Source: Ciborinia camelliae
Lineage: Eukaryota > Ascomycota > Leotiomycetes > Helotiales > Sclerotiniaceae
NCBI GenBank assembly: GCA_025890175.1
Contig: JANPYM010000013.1
Coordinates: 1,132,777 to 1,196,776 of the forward strand
Direction: 5' to 3'
DNA length: 64,000 nt
Part shown: piece by piece, positions 53,456 to 63,667 of the stretch
Layout of the letters: each line of letters begins with the position of its first letter
Position numbering within the stretch: position 1 is the stretch's first letter
Notes under the pieces: generated by a model
What the model saw: only the letters and a program-made list of their open reading frames with translations
The model's database searches: none
Told to the model about the DNA's origin: nothing
Translations under genes and position numbers: made by a program

Positions 53456-55559
53456 GTCTATTTCAGGTGTTAGAAAATGGGCCAACGTTTACTTGGGTGA
53501 AATTTCACGTCCCGTATGGCAAGCAAGCTGGCTTTAGATTAACCTTACTGACAAATATAATATCCGAAAATGTCCCCAAAAGGTTGTTTGGTTGCTCTTA
53601 CTATTGTGATCCGACACTCTTACTCTCAGTCGATGCTACTCTTTCCCTTAAGAAAAAAAACAAGATGGGGAGCAATGTACGAAGAAAATATTAAAATTGG
53701 GAAGTGAAACTATGAAGTGAGCTGTAGATTTCTTGATATACTCAAAGGGCTATGGACAAGTCATCTGATATCATCATACATTTCCAGGTTTGTCATCGAT
53801 AAGTTGATGGGCGTGCCAGGTTGTATTGGCTTGCATGAACAATCACTAGTCGAAGCCATGCTAAATAATCCCAGTGGGGTGTTTCTGAATCAAAAATCAA
53901 GATGATACATAACATCAAAGATTGGCGGTACTCAAGCCGGAGGAAGTATCATCTACAGTCCGGAAAAAATGAATATATTAAAACAATCAAACTATTCTAG
54001 AAGATTCACAACTTTTCAAATTGAAAAATCCCAAATTGGATTGTAATCCACACCATTGGACAGTGACATGTAGAGTGATATGCAGTGATATCTCGATATC
54101 TCCATACCTCACTTCAAGGGAAAAAGGAGAAATCTTTTTAATAATAAGACATAGCTTTACTAAGCTAAGTTCGTCGATTAGAGAACGACGAGCTTTAAAG
54201 CCATTATCATGAAGCAATTAGCCGAGACAGATGAGGTACATCTTGTGGACCTCATTATCTCGAATTGACCACACCTCACATGATGTTGCTACCATCTGCG
54301 AATAGTATCGCCGACTCTCAGTCATGCCAAGAGCACCCACGGAACTCTACTAGGTATATACCCGAAGCACTCGCAAGGGCTTATCTTAGAAATAAAGTCA
54401 CCGTCAAATAGCGAGGAAGCCTTCGTAAGCCCCCTTTCCCCCACTAATGAGACCTTCCGAATAAGAAAATCATTAAATATGAAGCAATAAGGGGAAGTTG
54501 CCGCAACGCGAATGATCTAATTGCGTGATTGGGGAACCGTAGGTTTTAAGAAAGCCATGTTAGAATTGGCGGTAAAAGTATTCATCAAGTTCAATTTACT
54601 GAGGTTGAAAAGATTTGAGGGAGAAGCTGCCCAGAAAAGAATAGCAAATGTAAATAGGTGCGGTGCTACTAGGCGCTAGGCGTAACAGCTCACCGCCTTC
54701 TGGCAGTAATGTTTCTAAAATAACCTGAAAGTAGTGTATATACTTTTAATATTCTGACTCGGTCTTACACAACAGCTTTCGTAGCACGACAAAATGTCCC
54801 TGCATTGAACCTCACCAAATAATCGCTGAAGCCTGCTCATAGCACATTTTAATTTGCGAATATACCGATGTGCTTAAGATGCTTGATTGTTCGATGCTGA
54901 GCTCTCATGGCTGCTCCTCGGAGGCAGCTACCGCGATCACATCATGTTTTGTCACCGCTTTGCCCGCCCATGGACCAATACATCTGGAAATTCGAAAGCA
55001 ATAAAGCCACATCAAGTTGAGAATGCGTTTATCAGGCAGGTGGGGTAATAAGAAGGTTGTTTATATGCCAACACTTGGCGAGATAAAGTATATGCAAGAT
55101 GGTGGGAGCGGAAACGTCAGCACTAAGCCCAATGGACATGTCCACCATCACATGCGTACCAGACGATCAATATCACGATCATCGGGTATGTCATTCAGGA
55201 TAACAGGAGCGCTGGCGAGAAGGAAAAATGACACAGCTCTGATAATTGTGGCTGGCTCAAGCATGTGTCTGCAATGGATCCTGCAAAGAGTATTGGTAGG
55301 TAAGACGAAGCTAGATATCGCCTACTTTGAAAAATAAAGTTATCTCAAGGTATGGAATCCATAATGGAGGAAATATGCCATGGGAGGTTTCTGAAGGTTC
55401 TTCTGGCTTTATTTTGGAGATCTCGACAATCTTGTAATCTGCCATTGTATACGTAAGTCATCTTAATATGAGCGAGAATTTATATCCTTTCGTACCTAAT
55501 TAATATACTATCAACCGAGAGACCAAGCAAGAGCCACATGTAGTACAAGAATTTTCTAT
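53456..55559. other. Gene-poor region upstream of the reductase
   Basis: Holds the reductase promoter. Small open frames (53,467-53,694; 53,717-53,905; 53,987-54,217; 55,017-55,337) carry no recognisable domain. Composition is intermediate. No clear repeats seen. Confidence 0.5.
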
Positions 55560-56284
55560 CTAATTCCAGATTGTGTGGCCATTCTCCCTACATGTATTAG
55601 GTGTGAGTCTAGCTAACATTATATCCATTACCCTCTCTGATTCATGATGTTTTGGGGACAACCAGTTTCCAAGGGTTTTTAAGGCGAGTTGCAGTTGAGG
55701 TGCCACATTTAAGCGATTTAGAAGCGTCATAAAATGCAATGCAACCCTAGGCGGTGCTGAAGTACTAATTAAGCAGGTACCTGCGGGCAAGTCTTTCATT
55801 CTTCTCTATGGAATGTTCCTCACCTAATTTTAACAGAAATGTTAGCATATCATGCGGGCTATATGTCTCCTTGTAGTCGAGGAATAATATTCCAGTTCTT
55901 GTACTCATCACTCCAAGCATAACCCTCCGGATACTCGTACGAACAATACTCGTGCAATCCTTCACCTACTAGGTGAACCCTAAGGTCATCTAGGTAGATG
56001 ACCTTTTCATTGGCATCTTTATGGTAAAAGCAACTTTCAGCGAAGAGCACTGCTTATGGACATCAATTATAGTTGAATGTTGATTGTCTCCCGTGCCCAT
56101 CCCAAAAAGGGGCTGGAAGGCATACATAGTATCTTGCCGAAGACCAGAAACAAGCCTCTCCGGGCTCTCTTAAACAATACTGCGAGTTCTCGGCCCGTAA
56201 AATGCATATATTTGGCTCCCCTCTGCTTTGTTCATGGCACGTCGGAACCCAAATGACCCCGGGGGAAATATGGTCTACAGTGTC
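55560..56284 (-). pseudogene. Decayed unrecognised gene
   Basis: On the minus strand a protein-like frame runs from 56,284 to 55,859 (SPGVIWVPTCHEQSRGEPN, ACFWSSARYYVCLPAPFWDG, then AVLFAESCFYHKDANEKVI and SDEYKNWNIIPRLQGD). It is broken only by a TGA and a TAA at about 56,065-56,075, both explainable by single C-to-T or G-to-A changes. The protein-like sequence then continues in a second frame (YSPHDMLTFLLKLGEEHS, to about 55,800) and a third (STSAPPRVALHFMTLLNRL, to 55,560), so two frameshifts or unseen introns exist. A further frame at 56,460-56,705 (residues ESFWKWIGSLRISNPEES) may be its upstream part. I do not recognise the family. Real introns cannot be excluded for the two frame changes. 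Confidence 0.45.
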
Positions 56285-57181
56285 TCATCGGTATTATTGG
56301 TGCTCGATATTCTGCTTTCAATATACTGGCCAGGGTGAATATAGACCAATGAACTAATTCTGAAACTCGGCTTTCTTAGGGACATCTTTTAGGCGCCATG
56401 GGCGCAAGCAGCCAACACTCGCTTACATCTCTGCCGCTCGTCAAACATTTCTGGATACCTTAGCCACTATCCGTTTCGAACATACGTGAACTGAATAGCG
56501 GGGCAAGTGTAACATCTGTACTCTCATAGTTCTGGGTCTTGCGTCTGCAAGTCTCAGCCGCAGAACAGGAATCATAGCCGTCGCGCAAAAGATTAAAGCC
56601 AATAAAAGCTGATTCTTCTGGATTACTTATCCGGAGACTTCCTATCCATTTCCAGAAGGACTCCCTCTCATCGCCGCTATTTAAGAATAAAACACTGTAT
56701 TCCAAAAAAGAGATATTTGTCTCAATGATCTACCATCCCCGGACTTGAAGGCAAATTAATTATGCGACTTACTCAGACACGTTAGCAGTCCCAGAAGATT
56801 TCATAACTACTTACCATTATCTATCTCCTTTCGTGTTTGGGTCTTGAAGACGTATAGTAATGGCTATCGAGTCATTGCGGAAGTTTCAAGATTTATTCCT
56901 GTATACAATCTCGCATTTAAATATACTTATTGTATGCATGTTTGGAGGTAAAATACATGTATGCTATCCTAGCTGGACATACCTCCGTGATTGATGATAT
57001 GATTTTTTATTTTGTTCTGATCCCAACCAGCAAGTACCAACATTCGAATTTCGACGTAGTGGTGCGTGAGAACTGTTCATATGCATGTTCTGTTCAATAT
57101 TCCTGACTGGTCCCTCCTAGGAAGTCGGGTTTCTTGCACCCTAGAGATATATCATATAGGGATCTATCTAGATTTTTATTA
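56285..57181. other. Intergenic, possible upstream remnant of the decayed gene
   Basis: Includes the minus-strand frame 56,460-56,705 noted with the pseudogene. Otherwise AT-leaning sequence without recognisable features. Confidence 0.4.
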
Positions 57182-57190
57182 TATAATGTA
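57182..57190. repeat. Target-site duplication, left (TATAATGTA)
   Basis: Identical 9-mer to 57,763-57,771, directly abutting the first base of the inverted repeat. Confidence 0.75.
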
Positions 57191-57762
57191 CGGCAAATAC
57201 CTGAAATAGCATGTTTTTAAACTTTGATACCCCAAATAGCATAATGTGCTATTCGAGGTTTAACATATGCTATTTGAGGTCGATTGAAAAAATAAAATCA
57301 TACTATTCTAGTCCAAAAAAAAAAACGGCAAATACCTAAAATAGCATGTTTTTCAACTTTGATATCCCAACTAGCATAGAAACTTTCTATTTCGACCTCA
57401 AATAGCATATGTTGCTATTGGTTTATAAATTCGTAGATTCCGTGGGAGAAAGTAGGTTGGTAGGTTTGTAGGTTCGTAAGTTCGTAGGTTCGTAGGTTCG
57501 TAGGTTCGTAGGTTCGTAGGTTCGGTGGGAAGGGGTAGGTTCGGTGGAAGGGGGTAGGTTTGTAGGTTCATAAGTTCGTAGATTCGTAGATTCGATGGGA
57601 GAGAGTAGGTTCGATGGAAAAGGGTTTGAGACTAAATTAGTATCATTTATAATTTTTTTTAGAACTGAAATAGCAATATATGCTATTTGAGGTCGAAATG
57701 GAAAGTTTCTATGCTAGTTGGGGTATCAAATTTGAAAAACATGCTATTTCAGGTATTTGCCG
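57191..57762. mobile_element. Inverted-repeat element with 9-bp target duplication (MULE/MITE-like)
   Basis: The left end CGGCAAATACCTGAAATAGC and the right end are reverse complements. The outer match covers about 53 bp with a few mismatches. A second left end at 57,326 matches the right end over about 94 bp (through CATAGAAACTTTC and CGACCTCAAATAGCATAT). The element is flanked on both sides by TATAATGTA (57,182-57,190 and 57,763-57,771), a 9-bp duplication as made by Mutator-like elements. Between the arms lies an 8-bp tandem repeat GTAGGTTC (57,446-57,620). There is no transposase frame, so it is non-autonomous. The doubled left end suggests a nested or rearranged copy. Confidence 0.8.
57446..57620. 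repeat. 8-bp tandem repeat GTAGGTTC inside the element
   Basis: Six perfect GTAGGTTC copies in the centre, with variants GTAAGTTC, GTAGATTC and GTAGGTTG on both sides and longer GGTGGGAAGGGGTA insertions. Confidence 0.8.
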
Positions 57763-57771
57763 TATAATGTA
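57763..57771. repeat. Target-site duplication, right (TATAATGTA)
   Basis: Identical 9-mer to 57,182-57,190, directly abutting the last base of the inverted repeat. Confidence 0.75.
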
Positions 57772-57970
57772 TGTATATGGTAAAGAGTTGGAATTATTTG
57801 GAGTTATTTGGAATTTGTTTAGATGTATATTGAGATACTTGGAGTTGAATGGTGATGAATAAATGAATAGCCTTTTGAAGAGCCTGTTGTAAATTGGGTT
57901 AAGAACTTGGGGTTAGGTTTGAGTAGATATAGAGAAGGAAAAAAGGGTGAGAAGGTGAGAAGGAAGGAAG

Positions 57971-58281
57971 AGGGAAAGGGAAAGGGAAAGGGAAAGGGAA
58001 AGGGAAAGGGAAAGGGAAAGGGAAAGGGAAAGGGAAAGGGAAAGGGAAAGGGAAAGGGAAAGGGAAAGGGAAAGGGAAAGGGAAAGGGAAAGGGAAAGGG
58101 AAAGGGAAAGGGAAAGGGAAAGGGAAAGGGAAAGGGAAAGGGAAAGGGAAAGGGAAAGGGAAAGGGAAAGGGAAAGGGAAAGGGAAAGGGAAAGGGAAAG
58201 GGAAAGGGAAAGGGAAAGGGAAAGGGAAAGGGAAAGGGAAAGGGAAAGGGAAAGGGAAAGGGAAAGGGAAAGGGAAAGGGA
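57971..58281. repeat. Long hexamer microsatellite (GGGAAA)n
   Basis: About 52 perfect copies of GGGAAA. It is purine-only on the plus strand and G-run spaced, so it could fold as a G-quadruplex or triplex. The frame through it reads Gly-Lys repeats, but its flanks have no protein character, so I do not call a gene. It is followed by degenerate GAGAGGGGAGA. Confidence 0.97.
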
Positions 58282-59435
58282 GAGAGGGGAGAGAGGGGAG
58301 AGGGCTCAGAGGAGAGGAGAGGGAGAAAGATTAATAGAGAAAAGGTTGATGCTTAATACCTAGGTATTTAAGGTTCCCCCTATACTCGCTACGCTACTCG
58401 ATACTTACTATACGTAATGAGTAGATAGAATAAATGCTGGTAGTTAGCCTTTAGTTGATGTATTTGCTTTCCGAGTTCGCTGGAGCAATTGACAGGTATT
58501 GGAAACTTAATCCAAATCCAAATCCAACGTTTGATCATTTGATAGATATACAAAGCACATATTTGATATTTTGCAATGCGTTAAAATCTGTATTCTGTAT
58601 TATATTGGTAGGTAATATCAAAAAATGAATTTAGGTGGTATAGTAATCCAGGAATGGAATCTCAGGCTGAATATGGAGTAATTAATGGATAGATGTATCT
58701 AGAGGTTGCTAAGCGTGCTGGATGTTTAATATGTAGGGAGTTGGTAGATAGATGGAGAGATGAAGAGATGAAGTAGGTATGGATAGTAGAGTCACGGTAG
58801 TAGTACTTTTATTATATCAAGAAGGTGCAATTTTGTAATGTTCTGTTCAGTCGGTATATTAGAAAGATAAATACGCACTGCAGTAGGTAATGCGTAAATA
58901 ATAATAAATCATGTAAACTTGTTTCTATCTACTTTATTCAATTTGAAAATGAGTTGGTCACTAGAAAGTGGTGTGATTGGTGGTCAGAATAGGTGATTAG
59001 GGAAATGTGATGGAGTTGACATCAATGCTGTTAATAGAATAGAAAGAAAAACAGTAAATAAGATATCTAGTATGTAGATTGAAAGAGATGATAGTTGACG
59101 TCAACGCCGTGAAAAGAATAGAAAGAAAAAGTAAATAAGATATCTAGTATGTAGACTGGAAAAGATGATAGTAGATGCCGCCAGCGATCCCTACTAATTA
59201 ACCCAGTCTCTAATATACCCCATAACCAACCATATCGGAGTGAAACAAGAGGTTAGAAACACGTAAGTCTTCTCGCATAAACCCGACCTTCTGCTGTACG
59301 CCTCCCCATCCTTCGACCTTCAAGACAGATTTAAATGGCCCGGTTGTGGGATCAAAATCATTGAAGAAGTCTTTCTCTTCGTCGTCCGTGATGTCATGCT
59401 AGAAACCCGTAGTTCACAGTCCTAATCTCGCGCAG
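58282..59435. other. Intergenic region with a short tandem duplication
   Basis: No gene seen. AT-leaning DNA with GTAGATAG-like words. It holds the duplicated segment at 59,008-59,172. The part next to 59,436 should be the 3' UTR of the F-box gene. Confidence 0.55.
59008..59172. repeat. Tandem duplication, about 80-bp unit
   Basis: Two copies containing GATATCTAGTATGTAGAYTG and ATAGAAAGAAAAA, with the variable start TTGACATCAATGCTG versus TTGACGTCAACGCCG. The start differs only by transitions. Confidence 0.8.
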
Positions 59436-60710
59436 CTATTCACGGTAGAAATGGTAAGAGCTCTTCTTTTCAAGCTGTTTGCACTGGAATCCCTCAAAGC
59501 GGACGTTCGTTCCATTCAGCCGGTATAATATATTCTCGTGAAACCCAATTCCTTGCACGCCGAGTTTTTTCAATACTATTGATTGAAGGGAGTGACGATG
59601 GGATTCCACAAACGTGAACAGGTCATGCTTTTTACAATGCATGTTTTCCAAAGTTAACATTTCTAAATTTCCGAACTGAACCTTAGCCAGCATCATGTTG
59701 TGAAAGAGACTTTCTGTGTTAGATTTGCTGCAAAAGGATAAATTGAGGCAGCGAAGTTTGGGGCAGTGCCGAAGAAACGACGAGAGGTACGTTTGCGTTT
59801 CTGGTCCTTTACCGAAAAGTTAGCATAGCACTGGCAATTCTCCGCGTGGTTTGCTATTCTCCTTTCACTTACTCTTGTATATCTTTTCGTGAGGTTGGAG
59901 CCGCAGCTTCAAGATTTGCAATTCTGAGAGACATGCCGGCACGGGGTCTGGCAATGACAACGCCGGAGTTGACAGTCCTTCCTGATCATTGTAGCCGCCG
60001 ATCCAGCACATGCTTATATTTTGTGGTCGCACATTGGCATGTGCCAAGCTCGATAGCATCATGGAGAAAATGTGATTTGTTGATGGTCCCTCGCGATATT
60101 GCTTGCGCCGTATGGAAATCAGGTTCTTTAAAAGATCCGCGCAAGGTAGAAAAATTGTATGTAGGTTTGGAAACCGCTGGAGGGCAGATACCATGACGAT
60201 TCCATCTGTGGCAGAATGCTCAATGGAGGCTTTATCAACTTGCTCAAGCTCGGAACGGCGCCGATTTTCACTGGCTATCTCACGGAGGCTTTCAGATGGA
60301 TTCCTAGTCATAGTGTCGAAAGCGTTGTCATAATCTTCGGCTGACAACTCCTTATCGTTGCTCAAGACTGATATCTCCTGGACTCTTGAGGCAAAGTGTG
60401 GATGATTGGAGATACTGGTAAGTCTGGACAGGTCCCTAGAATCAAGGTGCATAGAGACAGAGTGGAAAGCCATTCTCTCGAAGAAGTCCTGCGTTTTATA
60501 TTGGATCACTCGAGATGTGAGGCGAAGAGCCATCATCAACGAGGGGGAACCACGGGGGAACGAAGGTCGAATATCGATTAGGTGGCCGCATATCAACATG
60601 AGAGTTTCCATGGGCAAGTCTGGAAGGTGAAGCCGCTGTCTGGAGAGTGAGGAGCCTGACGACATGGCTGACTCCTGATATTCATCAAACTCGTGATGTC
60701 GGTTTGACAT
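59436..60710 (-). CDS. F-box-type protein with leucine-rich C-terminus
   Basis: Probably a substrate adaptor of an SCF ubiquitin ligase, as inferred for fungal F-box proteins. Two exons, 59,873-60,710 and 59,436-59,806, with a GTAAGT donor and a GCTAAC branch point, give 402 residues. The F-box-like start is LPDLPMETLMLICGHLI (residues 29-46). Later segments look like irregular leucine-rich repeats: LQRFPNLHTIFLPCADLL, LSELQILKLRL, LRHCPKLRCLNLSF and FGNLEMLTLENMHC. The upstream frame starts with TTG, so the first ATG (60,710, MSNRHHEFDEY) is used. The 3' acceptor (GGTAAAG) is weak but keeps frame and removes an in-frame stop. Such genes are fast-evolving and the target is unknown. Confidence 0.8.
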
Positions 60711-61331
60711 ATTCTGGGCAGTAGAATTTGGATGGTAGTTCTGCAGTGTCTTATGGACGATGCCAATAGTTGCAAGTGAAATATGGTAGTTGACGAAATT
60801 GTCTGTCGAAGAGGCCAATAGTTGCAAGTGTGGTTGTTGAAGAAATTATCTCGGTCGAAGAAGTGTAATAATCATTGGTAGTCTGACTATGACTGTTTTC
60901 GAGTCATGCCTAGGATACTGAACAGTCATGTCTAGGATCCTGAACAATCGACACATGGACCTCACCAAGAGTTACTGATCATGTTCAGAAAGTGAATAGG
61001 GTTCACCGGGGTCCAGAATTAAAACAGAACTGGGGGTCACCGGGAGCCCACTAGGATTACCATGACAGACGGTAGATTGACCTCACCAGGAGTTACAAAA
61101 AAAGAAGGGGCTCACCGGGTGACATTTACTAACATGCAAAATTTCGACCAGGAATTTAGCTAACCTCGGAACCATTTTTGAAAGTCGCATTCAAGCTCAT
61201 CACTTTCGTATTATAATATTCTCAAATCCATTGCTCAAATACGATGATATATTTATCCGAAGCTTCCTCAAAGACATCACCCATAAACCAAACGCCAGAC
61301 CAAAGATGATTCTACTCGACTAAAGATCTGA
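60711..61331. other. Intergenic mosaic of short repeats
   Basis: A 52-bp unit containing GCCAATAGTTGCAAGTG is duplicated in tandem (60,762-60,865). Further on, TCATGYCTAGGATMCTGAAC occurs twice (60,903-60,946), GACCTCACCARGAGTTAC twice (near 60,958 and 61,079) and TCACCGGG four times (60,990-61,120). The region looks built from shuffled copies of a small repeat and has no gene. The last part is the SEC17 3' flank. Confidence 0.6.
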
Positions 61332-62401
61332 TCATGAGAAATCATCACCTTTCTCCTCGATCGCATTCTTGATTTTCAACAAAATAGTCGTCTTCCACTT
61401 GTCCAACTTGCTCATTTGATCATATTGAAATAACTTGTCCGAAAATTGTTCCTGGTCACCTGCATCAACGGCCTCTGCGAGATCGACTAATAATTGATGC
61501 TCTCTTGTGCTGGGGAATGTTGGATCCATGTCTCTATACTTTTCGAAAGCTCGTCCGGTGGCCACTGTATCGCCAACAGCTAGATGACACAAACCGGCTT
61601 TGAGAAAATAATCCTTTACTGACCATTTCATGAGATTATTTGAGACAGAAGATGCGGCTACCTTTTCGAAATGTTCGATGGATTTGTAAAAATCGCCTTC
61701 GAGAGCGGCAATATCGGCGACCTTGAGGTAAAGCTTATTGGCCAGTCTGTAGATATATCAGTAAATGCTCGTAAATAACCAATACCCTCCATGCGAAGTA
61801 TAGAGATAAACACTCACGCCTCAGCATTGTCGGCCTCAAACCAACTAGCAGCCAATTCATAACTCTCGATCGCTTTCTTCATATCTCCAATCTCCATTTC
61901 ATATACCTCTGCCAAATTCTGTTTATGCGTGGCGGCTCTCCTGAAGTTTCCTTTCGAGGTATAATGGTTGATCGCAACGTCCAAGCATCTAACCGCATCC
62001 AGTGGATCTCCCTTCTTATATACTTTGAAGGCTTCGGTGAGTGTATTCGCAGCATCATCCGGCTCATTAAGTTTGTTCGTTTGGATATCGGCAGCGCGCT
62101 CAAATGCTTGCCCGGCTTCCTTGTCTGTGAGGAGAGATGGGTTAGTCTAGATGTAAAGGTACAAAGAAGAGTTGGGAAAGTCTTACTTTGCTTTTGCATG
62201 CGAAATGCATTCGCAGCTTGGTTGTATAGTTCCGCTGCATTTTCCCATTTCTCCTGTCGTCCACCAAAAAGACTGAATCCACCAGAAGCTCCTGCAGCTG
62301 CCTTCTCTGCCTGTTGGGAAACGGTCAATACGAAGATTATCAAGTAGTGGATGTTGGGGATTAGTTACCTTTTGCATAAGAGTGCGAGGATCTTGTGCCA
62401 T
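61332..62401 (-). CDS. SEC17: Alpha-SNAP, vesicular-fusion protein Sec17
   Basis: Binds assembled SNARE bundles and recruits and activates the AAA ATPase Sec18/NSF to take them apart. Exons are 62,369-62,401, 62,187-62,310, 61,818-62,124 and 61,332-61,746, joined in frame to 292 residues, exactly the family's normal length. It begins MAQDPRTLMQKAEKAA, then GFSLFGGRQEKWENAAELY (the membrane-binding loop region) and helical TPR-like pairs such as ERAADIQTNKLNEPDDAANT and NLAEVYEMEIGDMKKAIESY. It ends with the conserved Sec18-activating tail, WKTTILLKIKNAIEEKGDDFS. Donors are GTAACT, GTAAGA and GTGAGT. Divergent from the GatC gene across 354 bases. Functionally linked with SNC1, 30 kb away. Confidence 0.97.
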
Positions 62402-62755
62402 GATTGCGATACGTTATGGGGTATTCGTTGAGGAAATATATGGAATGTGGCACAATGTATCAATTAATGAGTTTTATAGAGAGTTGTACGTCTTATATTA
62501 TTGAGTTGTGAGAGTTGACATGTGTTCGTGGGTTGGTTTTGTTTCTGGTCCTTCCAGGTTGAGCTGAGCTCTGACATAACCTTACCGCCCCACCTGCGAA
62601 TCACAACTAGCGTACAATACCTCGTGGGGAAGAGCATGTGAATTGAATTGGGTATGGAATATTTATTTTCTAACGTCCGATCACGACAATTGCAACATAA
62701 AGGAATCAACATTTCCCGAAAACCCTACCTATTATCAGCAAATTGATTAGAAAAA
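62402..62755. promoter_or_regulatory. Shared divergent promoter region of SEC17 and GatC gene
   Basis: 354 bases separate the two start codons on opposite strands, so both promoters must lie here. No clear TATA box seen; a bidirectional housekeeping-type promoter is inferred from geometry. Confidence 0.6.
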
Positions 62756-63667
62756 ATGTCGAGATCGATATGTTTGCGCTGTCGCGCATCACTGCGGCAT
62801 TCATTCTCCTTCAAAAAATCTACGGGTGCCCCAGTTTCTCTTTCTCGAACATACCGTACTTCAGAAACCCCTCAAGAGACGTCCGCAGGAGCTTCTGCAA
62901 TAGATCCAATCTCATCATCACCAACAAAAGCTGGCACAGCGCGCTTTCTACCCCGGAGCGCAAAGCTTTATGGAACTAGAATAGCGACACCTTTGACTCC
63001 CAAACCGGAAGATCACAACCTACCGCTCCGCCGAGTATATGCTCGTAAGAACGTAGACTTGGTCCACCGAGAAACGGACATTGATGCTCTCCTCTCGAAG
63101 CCTACCTGGTCGGTTCGATCTCTCTTACCCTCTGCTAACGAGAAGCCCGCCGAAGAAATTACCGTTAAACAACTCCATCATTTATGTCGACTCTCCGCAC
63201 TTCCCCTCCCTCAAACACCGGAAGAAGAGAAGAAGTTACTAGATACATTACATTTACAATTGCATTTTTTGAGGGATATTCAGAAGGTTGATACAGAGGG
63301 CATTGAACCACTGAGGAGTATTAGAGATGAGACGTTAGACGCAGAGGCGGATGAGTCGATTGGGTTAGAGACTGAAGAAATCGCCGCGGCGTTGAGAAAA
63401 GAGAAATATGAAGGGAGGAACAAGAGACCGAGGAGGCGGACGGATGGTTTGATTGACACAAATGGCGTGGAGGATTGGGATGTGACAGGGACTGCAGCTG
63501 AAAATGTTGAATTTGGAGGCGGAAAGTATTTCATCGTGAGAAGTGGGAAAGGGATAAATGAGAAAGTGGTTGAAGAGAAAGTGGTTGAAGAGAACCAAAT
63601 GGGGGTGGAAGGAGAGGTTTTCTCAGATGTAGAAACGGAGAAACTAGAGGCGCAGGGTGAAAACTGA
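62756..63667 (+). CDS. GatC-like subunit of mitochondrial Glu-tRNA(Gln) amidotransferase
   Basis: Likely the small subunit of the complex that converts misacylated Glu-tRNA(Gln) to Gln-tRNA(Gln) in mitochondria. Single exon, 303 residues. The start is a basic, Ser/Arg-rich presequence (MSRSICLRCRASLRHSFSFK), as for mitochondrial import. The GatC domain is at about 134-195: EITVKQLHHLCRLSALPLP, then LLDTLHLQLHFLRDIQKVDT and EGIEPLRSIRDET, matching the family pattern of a helix ending in VDTxGVEPL. The protein is longer than bacterial GatC (about 95 residues) because of N- and C-terminal extensions; the C-terminus after 200 is charged and probably disordered, with an EKVVEEKVVEEN repeat. The ATG follows an A-rich context (AAAAATG). 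Confidence 0.88.
   Translation: MSRSICLRCRASLRHSFSFKKSTGAPVSLSRTYRTSETPQETSAGASAIDPISSSPTKAGTARFLPRSAKLYGTRIATPLTPKPEDHNLPLRRVYARKNVDLVHRETDIDALLSKPTWSVRSLLPSANEKPAEEITVKQLHHLCRLSALPLPQTPEEEKKLLDTLHLQLHFLRDIQKVDTEGIEPLRSIRDETLDAEADESIGLETEEIAAALRKEKYEGRNKRPRRRTDGLIDTNGVEDWDVTGTAAENVEFGGGKYFIVRSGKGINEKVVEEKVVEENQMGVEGEVFSDVETEKLEAQGEN

Noticed and set aside
57907..58356. 149-residue Gly-Lys repeat protein
   Set aside because: It is only the translation of the (GGGAAA)n microsatellite.
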